Of a DNA stretch of 64,000 bases, positions 10,217-21,875 are shown piece by piece; position 1 is the first letter of the stretch, and each line of letters begins with the position of its first letter. Made by a program: the position numbers and the translations under genes. Under the pieces are notes generated by a model, which was not told where the DNA came from, made no database searches, and saw only the letters and a program-made list of their open reading frames with translations. The DNA comes from Oscheius tipulae. Its lineage: Eukaryota; Nematoda; Chromadorea; Rhabditida; Rhabditidae. The stretch lies in contig JASJZH010000005.1 in the NCBI GenBank assembly GCA_037178975.1, positions 4,650,001 through 4,714,000 of the forward strand, written 5' to 3'.

Positions 10217-10569
10217 ATTCATCTGATCAATGATACTCAATTTGTTTCTGTCATACGGTTCTTGCTCTTGTCATATAAAACCCCGTCAAATAAAATACTG
10301 TTTGCTCTCATCATTTGACAGAACGGTACGTTGTTAACGATTGATAAATATATTTTCCAACCTATTAGTCATTGAATAAGCTGTAGATTCCAGACCTTTG
10401 AGTGTTCCAGTTAGAAAGAAACATCTAGACTCTAGAAATGTCGCACCTCTATGTATCGATTTTTCTCCATATATCATAGCGTCGCAAATGCGTCCAATAC
10501 ATACTTCTGTTTCCAGATTTGCTCATTCTTTCTGAAATCTCTAAGTTCAATTTGTTTAGGAAACGGAGA

Positions 10570-11107
10570 ATGTTCAAGTTTATACTGGAGTCCAATGACG
10601 GGATCAAATTTACCGTGGACGAAGATGTCGCCTATCAATCGAAGATGATCAAGAGAATGGTGAAAGATCTAGATATCAAGGATCCCGAAAGCTCTTTTCT
10701 CAAGGAACCGATCAGAATTCCGGACATCGATGGCTGGACCCTTGAACAGATTATCACCTGGTGCACATGGCACCGAGGGGAAGAATATGTACCGAAGGGC
10801 AAATTTGAAGACAGAAGAATCGAGCTGACCAGTGTCGAAAAGAAATTCTTGGACGTGCCCAAAAAAAAGCTCATAAAACTGGTTTCGGTAAGGGTTTTTT
10901 TAGGGGTTTTCTACTAGAAATGGAATTTAGGGAGCTAGCTTCCTCGACATAAAGGGTCTGCATGAGATATGTTGTCAGGCGATTGCTAATTTTTGGATTG
11001 AAGGAAAGTCGACCGAGGAACTGCGAAGACTCTTTAAACTTCCCGATGATTTGACTCCAGAGGAGAAGAAAGAAATTCGCGAACGGCACGAATGGACTCA
11101 GTCATAG
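10570..11107 (+). CDS. Skp1-related protein, second tandem copy
   Basis: Exons 10570-10887 and 10931-11107 give 164 residues. The N-terminus FKFILESNDGIKFTVDEDVAYQ, the WCTWHRGE segment and the second-exon GASFLDIKGLHEICCQ...STEELRRLF and LTPEEKKEIRERHEW correspond residue for residue to the first copy, with the intron at the same site but a canonical GTAAGG donor. ATG 10570 is 10 nt after a TTGTTTAG acceptor; an in-frame upstream ATG-less extension exists but is not Skp1-like. More diverged than copy 1 at the C-terminus; no disabling change seen. Confidence 0.9.
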
Positions 11108-11295
11108 ATTGAACTATTCAGAGATTCTTGTCATACACTTGTCGAATACAATGCTCCGTGCTTTTTTTTTTGATTCCACAGCGCGTTCAACATCTATTGC
11201 GTATTAATTTTACGTCAAGGCATCGTCTCCCTGAAACATAATGTCCCTCAGTATAACGCCAGGATTTCCAGTTCCTCACCCTCTCCAATAGCAAG

Positions 11296-11830
11296 ATGTT
11301 CTCGGAAAAGTTTATTCTGGAGGCCAACGACGGTACCCGCATCACCGTGGAGGAAGATGTCGCTTTTCAGTCGGTTCTGATCAAGAACATGGCGACAGTT
11401 CTTGGAAAATCCATTAAAGTCTCCGACGTTGACGGCTCGACTCTTTAGAAGATTGTCGACTGGTGTACTATTCATCGAGGAGATATGTTCAAGCTGAAGG
11501 GCGACCACGAAGGTGATCCATTCTAGTTGAGCAGAGAAGATGAGGAGTACTTGAATATGTCCTTCGAGCGTCTTGCCGGTATCAGCGCGATTAGATTAGT
11601 ATACAGTCCAAGAACTTTCTTTATTTTTCGATGGATTCAGACGATTTAGGAAGCCAACTGCCTCCAGATCGATGGTCTCCAGTGTGAGACATATCGCTTC
11701 AACAGAGGATGCCTTTGTTGTACAAAATTATACAATAAGTTCAGTTACTGATCTCACGAATATTTTCGGATTTCGAAGAATTCCGGAACTGACAGCCCCA
11801 GAGACATGAGATATCCGAACGGGTCACGTC
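11296..11830 (+). pseudogene. decayed third Skp1-related copy
   Basis: From ATG 11296 the sequence reads like the neighbours (KFILEANDGTRITVEEDVAFQ) but lacks about 20 residues of the linker, has in-frame TAG where copy 1 has CAG (after DVDGSTL) and a second TAG after HEGDPF. The second-exon remnant near 11651 (EANCLQIDGLQ) soon loses the F-box-binding helices; a recognisable ELTAPE piece precedes a TGA. No intact product is possible. Confidence 0.88.
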
Positions 11831-12024
11831 ATAGACTGTCAAGTATTACGTTTCTTTAAAAACACATGTGAAAAAATTTCGTCTAGCAAAAAGAGGAAAA
11901 ACATTAGGCGAACAAATGCTCTTTATTCCACACCTTCTTAATTGTCACTTCTGAGAATATCTATTTTAAATTGTCCTCGCGTCTCTGTCTGTGTGTGTGT
12001 GTGTCTGTCTGAAGCCAATATTGC

Positions 12025-12060
12025 CAATTAGTGTGCACTATTTTGTGTGCACACTAATTG
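12025..12060 (+). repeat. Helitron 5' subterminal stem-loop
   Basis: CAATTAGTGTGCAC and its exact complement GTGCACACTAATTG flank an 8-nt loop. The hairpin is kept, with base changes, in the copies at 57.2, 59.7 and 60.2 kb, suggesting it matters for mobility. A (GT)n run lies just upstream at 11991-12004. Confidence 0.7.
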
Positions 12061-12544
12061 TTTGCAAGTCAAGTCAGTTCGGGAGATACCTTCTTTGGGA
12101 GGACGTTGCTTCTGTCATGGTAGCTCGACTGGCGCGGAAAATGCGAACAGGATCAGATTATAACTGTCATTGTGCTCCCCAGGGACGATAGCAATACTTG
12201 GACAGTTGGGTCGAGAAATCGGAAAAATGGGTTCAAAGAGTGAAAGGGAAGTGGGTTTGAGGGATAGAAAGTGGAGTCAAAGAGTGGGAAGTGGGTTTCA
12301 CTGATTAGAAATCTTCATTAGCAATCGTTTTTGCTGGGGAAAGGACAAGGTAGATATGCCTCAAGGTGCGCAACAAGTTAGGCTACTGCCCCGAAGGGTT
12401 TTGTTGGTTTGTTTGCAAGTCAAGCCAAATCGAGTTCGAATTCACTCAAGAAAGCAACAAGGTCAAGAACGCAATTTACTTTTGCAAATACTTTTGCAAA
12501 GACAAAGGTTAGCTTGCGCTTTTGCTTCACCTTTAAGTTACACA

Positions 12545-15500
12545 ATGGATCCGGACGAAAGAAGACGCCGTCAAAGAGAGCGGATGAGGGCCGCGAGGCA
12601 CCGAGCCAGCCAAGTACATGGACCAGAACATTCCATTGCAAGAACTATCACCGCCACGGACTCGATGGCAAACTACGTCCCGCAGCAGCCGCCCTTCCCT
12701 GCTCCAATTATCCCCTTCCCTCATTCGACGATGTGGCCTCTTCCTTTTCTACAACAGACGATGATACCTGTGCAATTCTTTCCTGCATCAATGTTCGCCC
12801 ATGCTCAACAGTCTCACATCCAGTCTCAGAACGAAAGACGGAATGAGCTGCAGCGCATCCGTCGAGCAAAGTAAGTCTTTTATTTGAAGTATTATGTTTT
12901 AGTGCTACGGAAGAGCAAATTGAAAGACGTAGAGAAGCCGATCTATTACACAGACAAGAAGTTCGGTCTCGGGAAACAAACGCAGAGACAGCAAGAAGAC
13001 GAGAAGCTGATATTCTTTATCGACAGAACCAGAGATCAAGAGAGACAGCAGAAGAGACAGCCCACAGGAACGCTGCCAATTTGCACCACATGCAACTTGC
13101 TCGATCACAAGAAACTCCAGAACAGACGATTCGACGGAATACTGCGAATTCGGACCATATGCAGCTGATCAGGTCTCAAGAGACTCCAGAAGAGACAATT
13201 CGACGGAATGCTGCCAACGCTTATCGCATGCAGCTGGCACGATCTCAAGAGAGCCCGGAAGAGACTGCTCGAAGACAAGAGGCCGATGCTGTTCAGCATC
13301 AGAATCAACGAGCTCATGAGACGCTTGAACAAACAGAAGCCCGTAGGCTATCAGATGCAGAACGCCACCAACAGGCCTATAACCAGTTAGTTTCTCTTCA
13401 TTTATTTTACAGTAAGTGTTCAGAATGACCAATGCTCAAAGGTCGGAATACAATGTTGCCAGAAGAGCGAGGAATGCTCTTGACAAGCCTCTCTATCGCG
13501 TTGCCTATACCGCAACAATCCCGTCTAAACATTACATCGGAGCCATGGGTTCATTTTGCACACAGTGTCACTCCAAATTCTTCCCAGGTTTGTACTCCCG
13601 TCTTCAAGAAACTTTTTGTTTAGGAGAGTTTGCTCGACAGAGGGACGATGGTACTTATAACATCTGTTGTGCCAATGGCAAGATTCGGATTCCGCTTTTC
13701 CCTGATTTCGACCGAGGCTTGAGGGAACTCTACAAGGGCACCAACAGCTTCTCCAAGAACTTCCTCGAAAATCTTCGATCCTACAACAATTCTCTTGCAG
13801 TAGCTTCTTTGAACTGCAAAGTAAGAACAGTATCAAACTTTCGACTCAGATTACACAGCCTCGAGGTCCTGGGGTACAAGTTTTCCGAGTTCACGGAGCA
13901 GTCACGAGAGCTGTAGGAAATGCTCTTCCTCAGGATGGACAGTCACCAGCCTATGGCCAACTCTACATCATCGATCCCGTGGAAGCAGGGAACCTGCGAT
14001 CTGGACATGTGGCGAATTCCAACTGCAATCCTCAGTTGATGGTGTCCCTTTCGCGCTTCATGAGCGTAAACTACATCCATGCGACCAACTACAGGATGTT
14101 GGGAGAAGTTTACGAAGCGGAGAGAGCGGCTGCAGAGCAAGAAGGCCGGGAATGTCCGGATGTCCGACTTCTCTTCCATCTCGGACGAAATGTCGACAAG
14201 AGGCGGTACAATCTTCCTATCACGAACAAAGTTGCCGCTGTCTTTGTTTTGGATCCGGACGGAACCATTCCCGAATGCGAGTACTCTGTGAAAGCGAGGA
14301 ACGCCAATGGCGGCAACGGCCTACAAACTGTGAAAGCCTTCCAGAAGGTGAGATGTTTCATTTCTTTCTTCAAAATAATTTTGTAAGGAATCGACTCTAT
14401 GTTGTACCCACTGTTTTTCTATAATCAGTCGGAAGGAAACATGTGGTTCAAGGAGAGGCTGTTGTGTGTTCGTGGTGGTCGTCAGAACAGGAAGTGTACA
14501 TTGCTGATGTACATCCGCAATCATCTGATGCGTCGAGACACGGTCTTCAATCCAATCCACTACGGTCGTCGCCTCTTCAATCAATACATCGTCGACAACT
14601 GGGTGCGCATCGAGTCTCAGAGGGCAGACTGGCATCAGAACAATCAGGGCCAACTTCGAGCCGAGAACTATCAGCAGCTTCGAGACGCTGTCTCTAGCGG
14701 AGACTACGGAAACATCGGAACAAGAATAGTCCTCGGGCCAACCTTTGTGAACTCGCCCAGATACCAGCAGGCGGCATATAGAGTATGTCAGCTTTCTTCT
14801 TCTCAAAATTTCTTTTAGGATTCGATGGCAATTGTCACGCGATTTGGGAAGCCCGATCTCTTTATCACAATGACTTCGAACCCGAAATGGCAGGAAATAT
14901 CGGAAAATCTGCTCCCCGGACAAACAGCCCAAGATGCTCCAGACTTGGTCGCTCGAGTCTTCAGAATGAAGCACAAGGCACTTCTCGCCGATATCAAAGA
15001 TCACTGGATTCTCGGCAAAACAACAGCTTGGGTCTCAGTAACGGAGTTCCAGAAGAGGGGGCTGCCGCATGCCCACATGTTGTTTACAATGGCCACGGAG
15101 GACAAACCGAACACGGTCGATCTCGGTAAGTATAACAACTTTTTCCCAGAAACTGTTTTCTCAGTTGATGCCATAATCTCTTCTGAATTACCACTGTGTG
15201 CCAATGCAAACGATCCCATGTACCCAGTCTACGAAGCTGTCAGCAGCCACATGCTTCACAGAAGATGTAGTCCGACATCGCCCTGCTGGGATCGTGAGAA
15301 GAACATCTGCACCAAGAAGTTCCCGAAGCCCTGGATCGAGGCTACTACGATGCCTGAAGATGGATTCGTCAAGACGATGCGACGGGATAACGGAGCCACA
15401 GCCCGAATCGTCGACGCACGAGGCAACTCCACGGTATGTCTCTCTGTTTTTGTTTCTATTGCTCTCTTTCAGACATACGATAACCGAGACGTTGTCGCCT

Positions 15501-18131
15501 ACTGCAAATACCTGTCTGTGAAATATGACTGCCACCTCAACGTGGAGATTTGCGTCATGGTAGCCGCGTGCCGCTACATTTTCAAGTACGTGTTCAAGGG
15601 CAACGACAGGGCAGAGTTGCACATGGAAGCCGTCGACGAGATCAAAGAGTTCATCGATGGGAGATACATATGTCCGCCGGAAGGAATGCATCGCATCCTT
15701 GAGTTTCCGATCCAGGAAAAATCCCACTCTGTCGTCGTATTGGCTGTAAGTACTGTTCTGTTCCAAAAATGATGTCTCTAGATCCATCTGCCTGAGCAGC
15801 AAAGTGTTGTATTCAATCGCAACAGAGCCGACGCCGCTCTACAGTGCCTGAAGAACAGCACTCTCATGGCCTACTTCAACGTTTGTGCAGAATGGGAAGA
15901 AAAAGAGGCAAGAGGAGAGGATCTGGGTCCAGTCGATCCGAGAACCGTCTACTACAATGAGATGCCGGAATACTTCACTTACGAGAACAATGACGTAAGA
16001 ACACTTTTGTTATTCTTTCAAAGTAAATTTTAGACGTTCGTCTTGAATGGATGCAATTACAAGGGCCGCTGGAAGACGAAGAGAGCTTCAAATTCTAACA
16101 TCGGCAGAGTCATGATGGCCTCACCGCGCGAAGTGGAGCGATACGCTCTTAGGCTTCTTCTATTCCATGTCAAAGGAGCCACGAAGTTTGAAAACTTGCG
16201 ACAGGTCCAAGGAGTCCTTCACACCACTTTCTCAGATGCTGCCAAGTCAATGGGACTTTTAAATTCGGCCGACCATCTGATGGAATCAATGACTGAAGCT
16301 ACTACGAGTGGAATGGCCTCCCAAATTCGATCCTTCTTTGCCTCTCTTCTCATGTTTGTTGAGGGGATTTCGCCACAAGACGCTCAGCAGGTTTGGAACA
16401 GCTTCAAGGCTGATCTTGCTGGAGACTTTTTCCACCGTAGTGAGTTTTTTGCTCAAAACCTTTGAAAAACAATATTCAGCACAAGACCTCGATCTCTCCG
16501 TCAATCTGGCCTACTATGCTGTCAAAGACCAATGCGTCTCTTTGCGTCTCGAAGACTTCATCCCTCCTCCTCCCGGTCCCATAGCTACAATCCTCATTGT
16601 GGATCCGGTCGACCATCAGGCCGAGCTGAATCGTATGCTCCCTCTGCTTCGCGCTAACCCCGAACAGTCGGATGCATTCGACCGCATCTTCAACGGAGTC
16701 ATGAAGCTGGCGTTTGTCGATGGTCCCGGAGGTACAGGAAAGACATTTCTTTACAAGTGTCTCTACCACATGTTAAAAGGTCAGTTCTTCTCTCCTTTTC
16801 TCACACGCAATTTAGTTGCTGGGAAGCAAGTGCTTTGTTCTGCATATACTGGCATTGCTTCGAATCTACTTCCACAGGGACAGACTCTCGCCTCAGCGTT
16901 CAAATTCAACATTGAACAGGACTGTCGCTCATCAAACATCAAGCCAAATTCCAAAGAAGGAAGAGCTCTGAAGGAGATCGACTACTTCATCATCGACGAG
17001 GCCTCTATGCTATCTGCATCAATGCTCACTACGATGGATAGTGTCCTGCAAGACATCCATGGCAACACGATACCGTTCGGAGGGAAGTCGATTTTACTCG
17101 GTGGCGACTTTAGACAAGTTCGTGAATTCGAAACACTTCTCAATTTCTTTCAGGTCTTGCCAATTCCTCCCAAAGTGGGTCGATTCCAGCCTTTCGAGAT
17201 CAGTCTCAAAAATTGTTCCCTTTTCCGTCTATTCGATCAGATCAAGCTGACTCGAAACATGAGGGTTCAGCAGAATCAAAAAGCCTGGATGCAGTACCTT
17301 CTTCAAGTTGGAAACGGCACATTGCCAGTTGACGAATCCGGAAGAATCACATTGATACCAGAAGTACTCAGCCATGGTGATTTGATCCAGGAGATCTTCG
17401 AGGGATCTTTCAATGACGCCAATCTGATCAGTCAGCGTGCCATCCTGTGTCCGAAGAACAAGGACGTCGATAGGGTCAACAACAGCATATTGGAGCGAAT
17501 GACAGGTAGCTACTCTTTTGTTCTCGATTTATACTGCACACTTATTAAGGTGAGCCGAAAACCTACCATAGTGTGGACAGTATTGACGTGGAAGAGGACG
17601 GACACAATTACTATCCAACCGAGTTCCTCAATAAGCAAACTCCTTCCAATCTCCCTCCTCACACGCTCCGCCTGAAGAAAGGAGCAGTTGTCATGCTCCT
17701 GCGTAACATCAATGTAAAGGAAGGACTTTGTAATGGAAGTCGGCTTCAAGTGACCGGATTTGGCGAAAGGATTCTGAGGTGCGCACACATTACGGGACCG
17801 CGGAAGGGAGCAGAAGTCATTCTTGGTCGATACGACCTATACTCTGATCAAGGTAAGAGTATAAACTTTGTTTTTAATATATATTTGAGGCCTCCCAGTA
17901 CGCCTGAAGAGACGGCAATTCCCAGTCAAGCTCGCCTTTTCAATGTCAATTCACAAGGCCCAGGGCCAGAGTCTAGAGAAAGTGGGTGTGGACTTCACTG
18001 AAGGTGTTTTCTGTCACGGGCAGCTATTTGTAGCTCTGTCCCGCGCCACCTCGCAACATGGAGTGAAAATCCTGACCCCCGCAAGGAACCCGAAGACTCG
18101 GAACATCGTGGATCATCGAGCTATAGTCTGA
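12545..18131 (+). CDS. Helitron Rep/Pif1-like helicase (RepHel)
   Basis: Multi-exon transposase of a rolling-circle element. In order: an Arg/Gln-rich N-terminus with imperfect repeats of the R-SQETPEET-RRN type (12880-13370), a Cys pair region (CTQCHSKFF, ICCANGKIRI), the Helitron-like Rep domain with the HUH metal site as GLPHAHMLF (about 15060) and the twin-tyrosine motif YCKYLSVKY (about 15500), then an SF1/Pif1-type helicase: Walker A GPGGTGKT (about 16730), AYTGIAS, DEASM (about 17000), LLGGDFRQ (about 17100), SIHKAQGQSLEK and FVALSRATS (about 17950-18050). At least a dozen short introns (40-60 nt) interrupt it, and every join I tested keeps frame, with no internal stop. So it looks intact. 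No endonuclease or OTU domain was noticed. Confidence 0.9.
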
Positions 18132-18492
18132 TTAAACTACGGCTGATTCTTTCCCTTCCCTTTTTCTCTTCCCTACCCTTCAATTTGGGCAACTGATTGC
18201 ATTATATTGTTTCCCCACATATTTCCTCTGTGGGAAGTAACCATAGTGTTGAGTCTCATATTCCTTTCGTAATCATACATAGTTTATTCTTACGAGTAGT
18301 AAATGTCGTTTTAGTTATACCATCTTACAGCTTCAGATAAAAACAGGACTGTAAAGGCGCACCCTTTCAGTTTCATATTGCAGGGTTTCAGTAATAGATA
18401 TTGTCTTAGAGTCAACATTGTCTTTTTCAAGTGATCTTTAGCCTTTTTACTAGAGAAATGGGACGCCCCAAAGGGGCGTAACGTTAGATATG

Positions 18493-18532
18493 ACAAGTTA
18501 GGCACGCCCCGAAGGGGCGTAGCCTAACTTGT
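18493..18532. repeat. Helitron 3' terminal palindrome
   Basis: ACAAGTTAGGC then ACGCCCC, loop GAA, and the complementary GGGGCGT-AGCCTAACTTGT. A smaller hairpin with the same GC core lies at 18463-18479. The cleaner copy at 59776-59818 is a perfect 20-bp stem with a 3-nt loop. It is longer than the usual Helitron 3' hairpin. Confidence 0.75.
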
Positions 18533-19182
18533 TTAAACAAAAGATGTCGACTTCCGGTCACGATATTGAGATTAGTCGGTCGATTCTTCTACTCTTCCAC
18601 GACGTTGTCGCTACAGGCGAATCCCGGCAGCTCGTCCGGATTGGTCTCTAGCCGTCATGGTCCTCCTCCTTAACGGCTTCGGTCGACTCGTCCACTCAGC
18701 TCATTCCCATCTCGAGGTCCGTCTTCCTCGGTCGAGTAGATATAATGGTCGACTATGAAAGCTACGATAGCAGTTTCCGTTTCAAAGTTGTCCTGTCAGG
18801 ACTTGTTATACAGTCCAAGAAGTTGCTTTTGAATGTCCCTTTCGCTGTCTTGATTGCCAAAGTCTTGTGAAATAAACCTTGCTTTTATATTTCTGGTATA
18901 GCGCAGTCTTAATAACATTTTTTCTACTTGGTCCATACTCCCAACAACAGATCGATCCCGCCCTGTTCATCCCATGCCTACTACCAAATGTATAGGATTT
19001 TTTCCAGCCAGCTGCGATGCGCCGTTCCGGGAGCGTCTACTCATTTTCAAGTAATCTCTCTCTATCGCAATTCCCTCGCATCTTGTTCAGATGAAGCAGA
19101 CCGACGATCCCTTCGGGGATTCCGAACAGACTTTTCGAACTATCTGGCCTCGGACACGGATTTCGTCACAGCTGCTGCCATT
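18533..19182. other. region between the Helitron and the channel gene
   Basis: The frame open from 18928 runs into the first channel exon. A TTGTTCAG acceptor immediately before an ATG at 19091 could be a spliced-leader or intron acceptor, but the frame from that ATG ends after about 30 codons. The remainder shows no gene. Confidence 0.4.
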
Positions 19183-21804
19183 ATGACGAATTTCCGCTAT
19201 GGAGAGATGAACGATAATGAGAAAGAGTGTCAGTGTGACTTGATAACAGAGGACGGTGGTCATGAGATCGATCCGACCAGACTCTCATATCAGTGAGTTG
19301 GATTGGCAGGGAGCTTCAAGGACTCGTATTGTTGCCCGCCGCAAAGGAAAGCTGTTCCAAAATTCTTTCAACGTCTACATTTGTAGGGTCGGAAGTACAT
19401 ACCTTAAACTTGAGTAATTAAACCGACAATTTCTATCGTTCTGAGGTGTTAAGAGGTATTAGTGGGCGAGACAGTTCGGGAGAGGAAGGAAGAATTTAGT
19501 CTAGAGATCCGGAGTACATCTTTTCAGCGAAAGAATCCGCTGGCACTTAAAAGAGTTCTGCTACAAGACATCCAGTCATGGAATTCCGATGCTCGGCCAG
19601 GCACCCAACATCATCTATCGAACAGTCTGGATATTCCTGCTCTGTTGCTGCGTGTGCATGTTTCTGTACCAGGTTATACTGTCTTTTCGAGAGGAAGGAA
19701 CTCGGTTTCCAGGCAGTGGCAGTTGTGGAAAAGTATCTCAAAATGGACAAAATCACCGATATTCAGCTGAAGTTCGACACAGCACCTTTCCCAGCAATCA
19801 CACTGTGCAATCTGAACCCATACAAGGACAGTATGATCAAGTCGGAAGAGAGTATCTCTAAAATTGTGGGTCTTTTGTAATATTTGGAATAAGATCTGTC
19901 TAGCTCGGAGCTTTCAAAGCAGCAATGAAGGCTGCTGGTACTCCTAAGGAAGAAATTGAGAAAATAACCGTGGAAATGGAGGCGAGGAGGAAGAGAGCAG
20001 CCAATTCAGGTATTTTGGAACCAGTCTACTCGATCTGTTCTTGTGAGGAGAGCGCTGAATGTCAAGTTGACACGGACGAGGTAATTCCTATTTCAGAAAG
20101 TACGGACGGACGCCATTGCACTTTAGTAGTAGAGAGATTTGGCAAGTGTTTCAGCAAAAACGAAAGTCAACAATTGACTCTGAAGACGAGGATTTGTGCA
20201 TTTGTGCCTTTGACCGTGTGACAGAAGACGCCTGGCCATGTCACAAGAAGATGCAGTGGAGCAACACGACCTGTCAGGCTTGTGATCCCGAACACAACAC
20301 TTGTGACTACAAATTGAAAGGCAAGGGTCGAAGAAAGAAGGATCGGATCGAATGTCTTTGCGGAAACGACAATCGTTTCTGCCTGAAACATAGTCCCGGG
20401 GACCTGATCCTGAATCTTTGGGATATTTTGGGAGAGAGCAGCTATCTACAAGCTAACAGTGACGAGATTGAAGCCCTTGGTTTCACTGTAAGTCTTTGTT
20501 CTGTCTCATCTGATCAATATATTCAGAACATGTCAGACGAGGTAGCTATTGTGACCAAGGCGAAGGAAAACATCATCTTCGCTATGAGCGCCCTAAGCGA
20601 ACATCAGAGAAGGAGCATGTCTCAGGCAAAGCACAACCTCATTCACAAATGCTCGTTTAATGGAAAACCGTGCGACATCGATAAGTAAGTTCGAATCAAG
20701 TTGCCTTTCCCTCATGTTGAGGCAGTTTGGCTGATGTCAAGTAAAGTCTTCGCAAATGAAAAGACAACATGAACTTCAAGTAAAGATACCACTTTCCGTT
20801 TGCAGGGACTTCCAAATAATCTCCGACCCCACTTTCGGCAACTGTTTCACCTTCAATTTCGACCGAAATATCCCGAAGAGCAGTCTTCGAGCCGGACCCA
20901 TGTACGGTCTTCGTGTTATGCTTTTTGTCAACGCTTCGGAATATCTACCAACTTCTGAAGCGGTCGGCATCCGACTGGCTATCCACGACAAAGACGACTT
21001 CCCTTTCCCCGAAACTTTTGGCTACAGTGCTCCTACCGGATACATTTCATCGTTTGGAATGAGGTTTTTAGATTTCAAAACTCACAGTGTCTCTTACAGG
21101 ATGAGTAAAATGTCCCGTCTCCCTGCACCATATGGAGACTGCATTCCTGCTGACTTCATGGAAGAGAACTATATTTATAAAGGCTACACGTACTCGACCG
21201 AGGTGGGCATTAGATTCCAAGGAATAGTAAGATTCTAGGGTTGCTACCGATCCTGTTTCCAAGCACTGATCATTCGGCGATGTGGCTGTGGTGATCCGAG
21301 ATTTCCTTCTATTGGAGACGCTCCTCATTGTGAGGTTTTCAATAAAGCTCATCGTGGGTTCGCTCTCTTCGAATTCATAAGATTTCTTCAGGTGAATGTC
21401 TCGAAGCGAGTACTAACGAGCTCGGAGATGTTCATGGTTCTTTCAAATGTCGTTGCCAACAGCCCTGTAACCAGACATCCTATCACATTTCCTATTCTGA
21501 AGCCATTTGGCCATCTCAATCTCTGAACATCTCCCTGGGACATTGTGAACTCGAGCCAGAGGAATGCAACGAACAGTATCAGGAAAACGCGGCTATGCTG
21601 GAAGTGTTTTACGAAGCTTTGAATTTCGAAGTCTTGACAGAATCCGAGGCTTATGGAGTCGTAAAGATGTTGGCCGATTTTGGTGGTCAACTCGGTCTCT
21701 GGTCTGGAGTATCGTTCATGACCATATGTGAATTTCTGTGTCTGGGATCGGAGCTGCTTTACATGGTAACGGAGATAAAGACAAGGAAAGAATTACAATT
21801 TTAG
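19183..21804 (+). CDS. degenerin/ENaC/ASIC-family sodium channel subunit
   Basis: Two-pass cation channel. The start chosen (MTNFRYGEM) is the first Met inside the first convincing exon; the frame is open further upstream. Key parts: the N-terminal gating motif TSSHGIPM before TM1 ([20 protein letters not shown], about 19600), post-TM1 [18 protein letters not shown], Cys-rich extracellular exons ([23 protein letters not shown]), the GNCFTFNF region, [10 protein letters not shown], and the pore/TM2 segment [21 protein letters not shown] near the C-terminus (about 21680). Introns are 40-75 nt with frame kept at each tested join (for example 19675-19714). Resembles the nematode UNC-8/DEL-type and ASIC-like branch; exact orthologue not claimed. 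Its 3' end lies only 71 bp from the convergent ZP gene. Confidence 0.92.
19330..19480. repeat. dispersed repeat, copy 1
   Basis: About 110 bp (GAAAGCTGTTCCAAAATT ... GAGTAATTAAACC) recurs at 39608-39715 and, more diverged, at 32905-33000; GTGGGCGAGA-AGTTCGG follows here and at 33031. This copy lies in the first intron of the channel gene. No inverted ends seen. Confidence 0.6.
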
Positions 21805-21875
21805 GTAGTCACGCACCACTATAGAAATGTTCAAATGGCCCGGAAGGCAGAAGAAGATGATTTGTAACATTTTTA

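Larger units (their letters stand above)
11974..18532 (+). mobile_element. autonomous-looking Helitron
   Basis: The left end starts TCCTCGCGTCTCTGTCTG (5' TC, as in Helitrons), followed by a perfect 14-bp stem-loop at 12025-12060. The right end is a long palindrome at 18493-18532. Both terminal motifs recur together, without genes, in a short copy at 59776-60243, which independently supports the boundaries. Inside is the Rep/helicase gene at 12545-18131. Around 12200-12400 the element contains sequence nearly identical to the short copy, ending in a truncated terminal palindrome at 12376-12400, so the 5' part may be a nested or rearranged short copy. Exact insertion junctions are not certain. 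Confidence 0.8.

Noticed and set aside
12356-12544. ATG at 12356 as start of the Helitron protein
   Set aside because: The frame upstream of 12545 lies in sequence shared with the short non-coding Helitron copies, so the Met at 12545 is the better start.
20116-20221. In-frame reading through the GTAATTCC site in the channel gene as coding
   Set aside because: Both overlapping frames end in stops or lose the Cys pattern; a 74-nt intron ending GTTTCAG restores DTDEQKRK...CICAFDR in frame.
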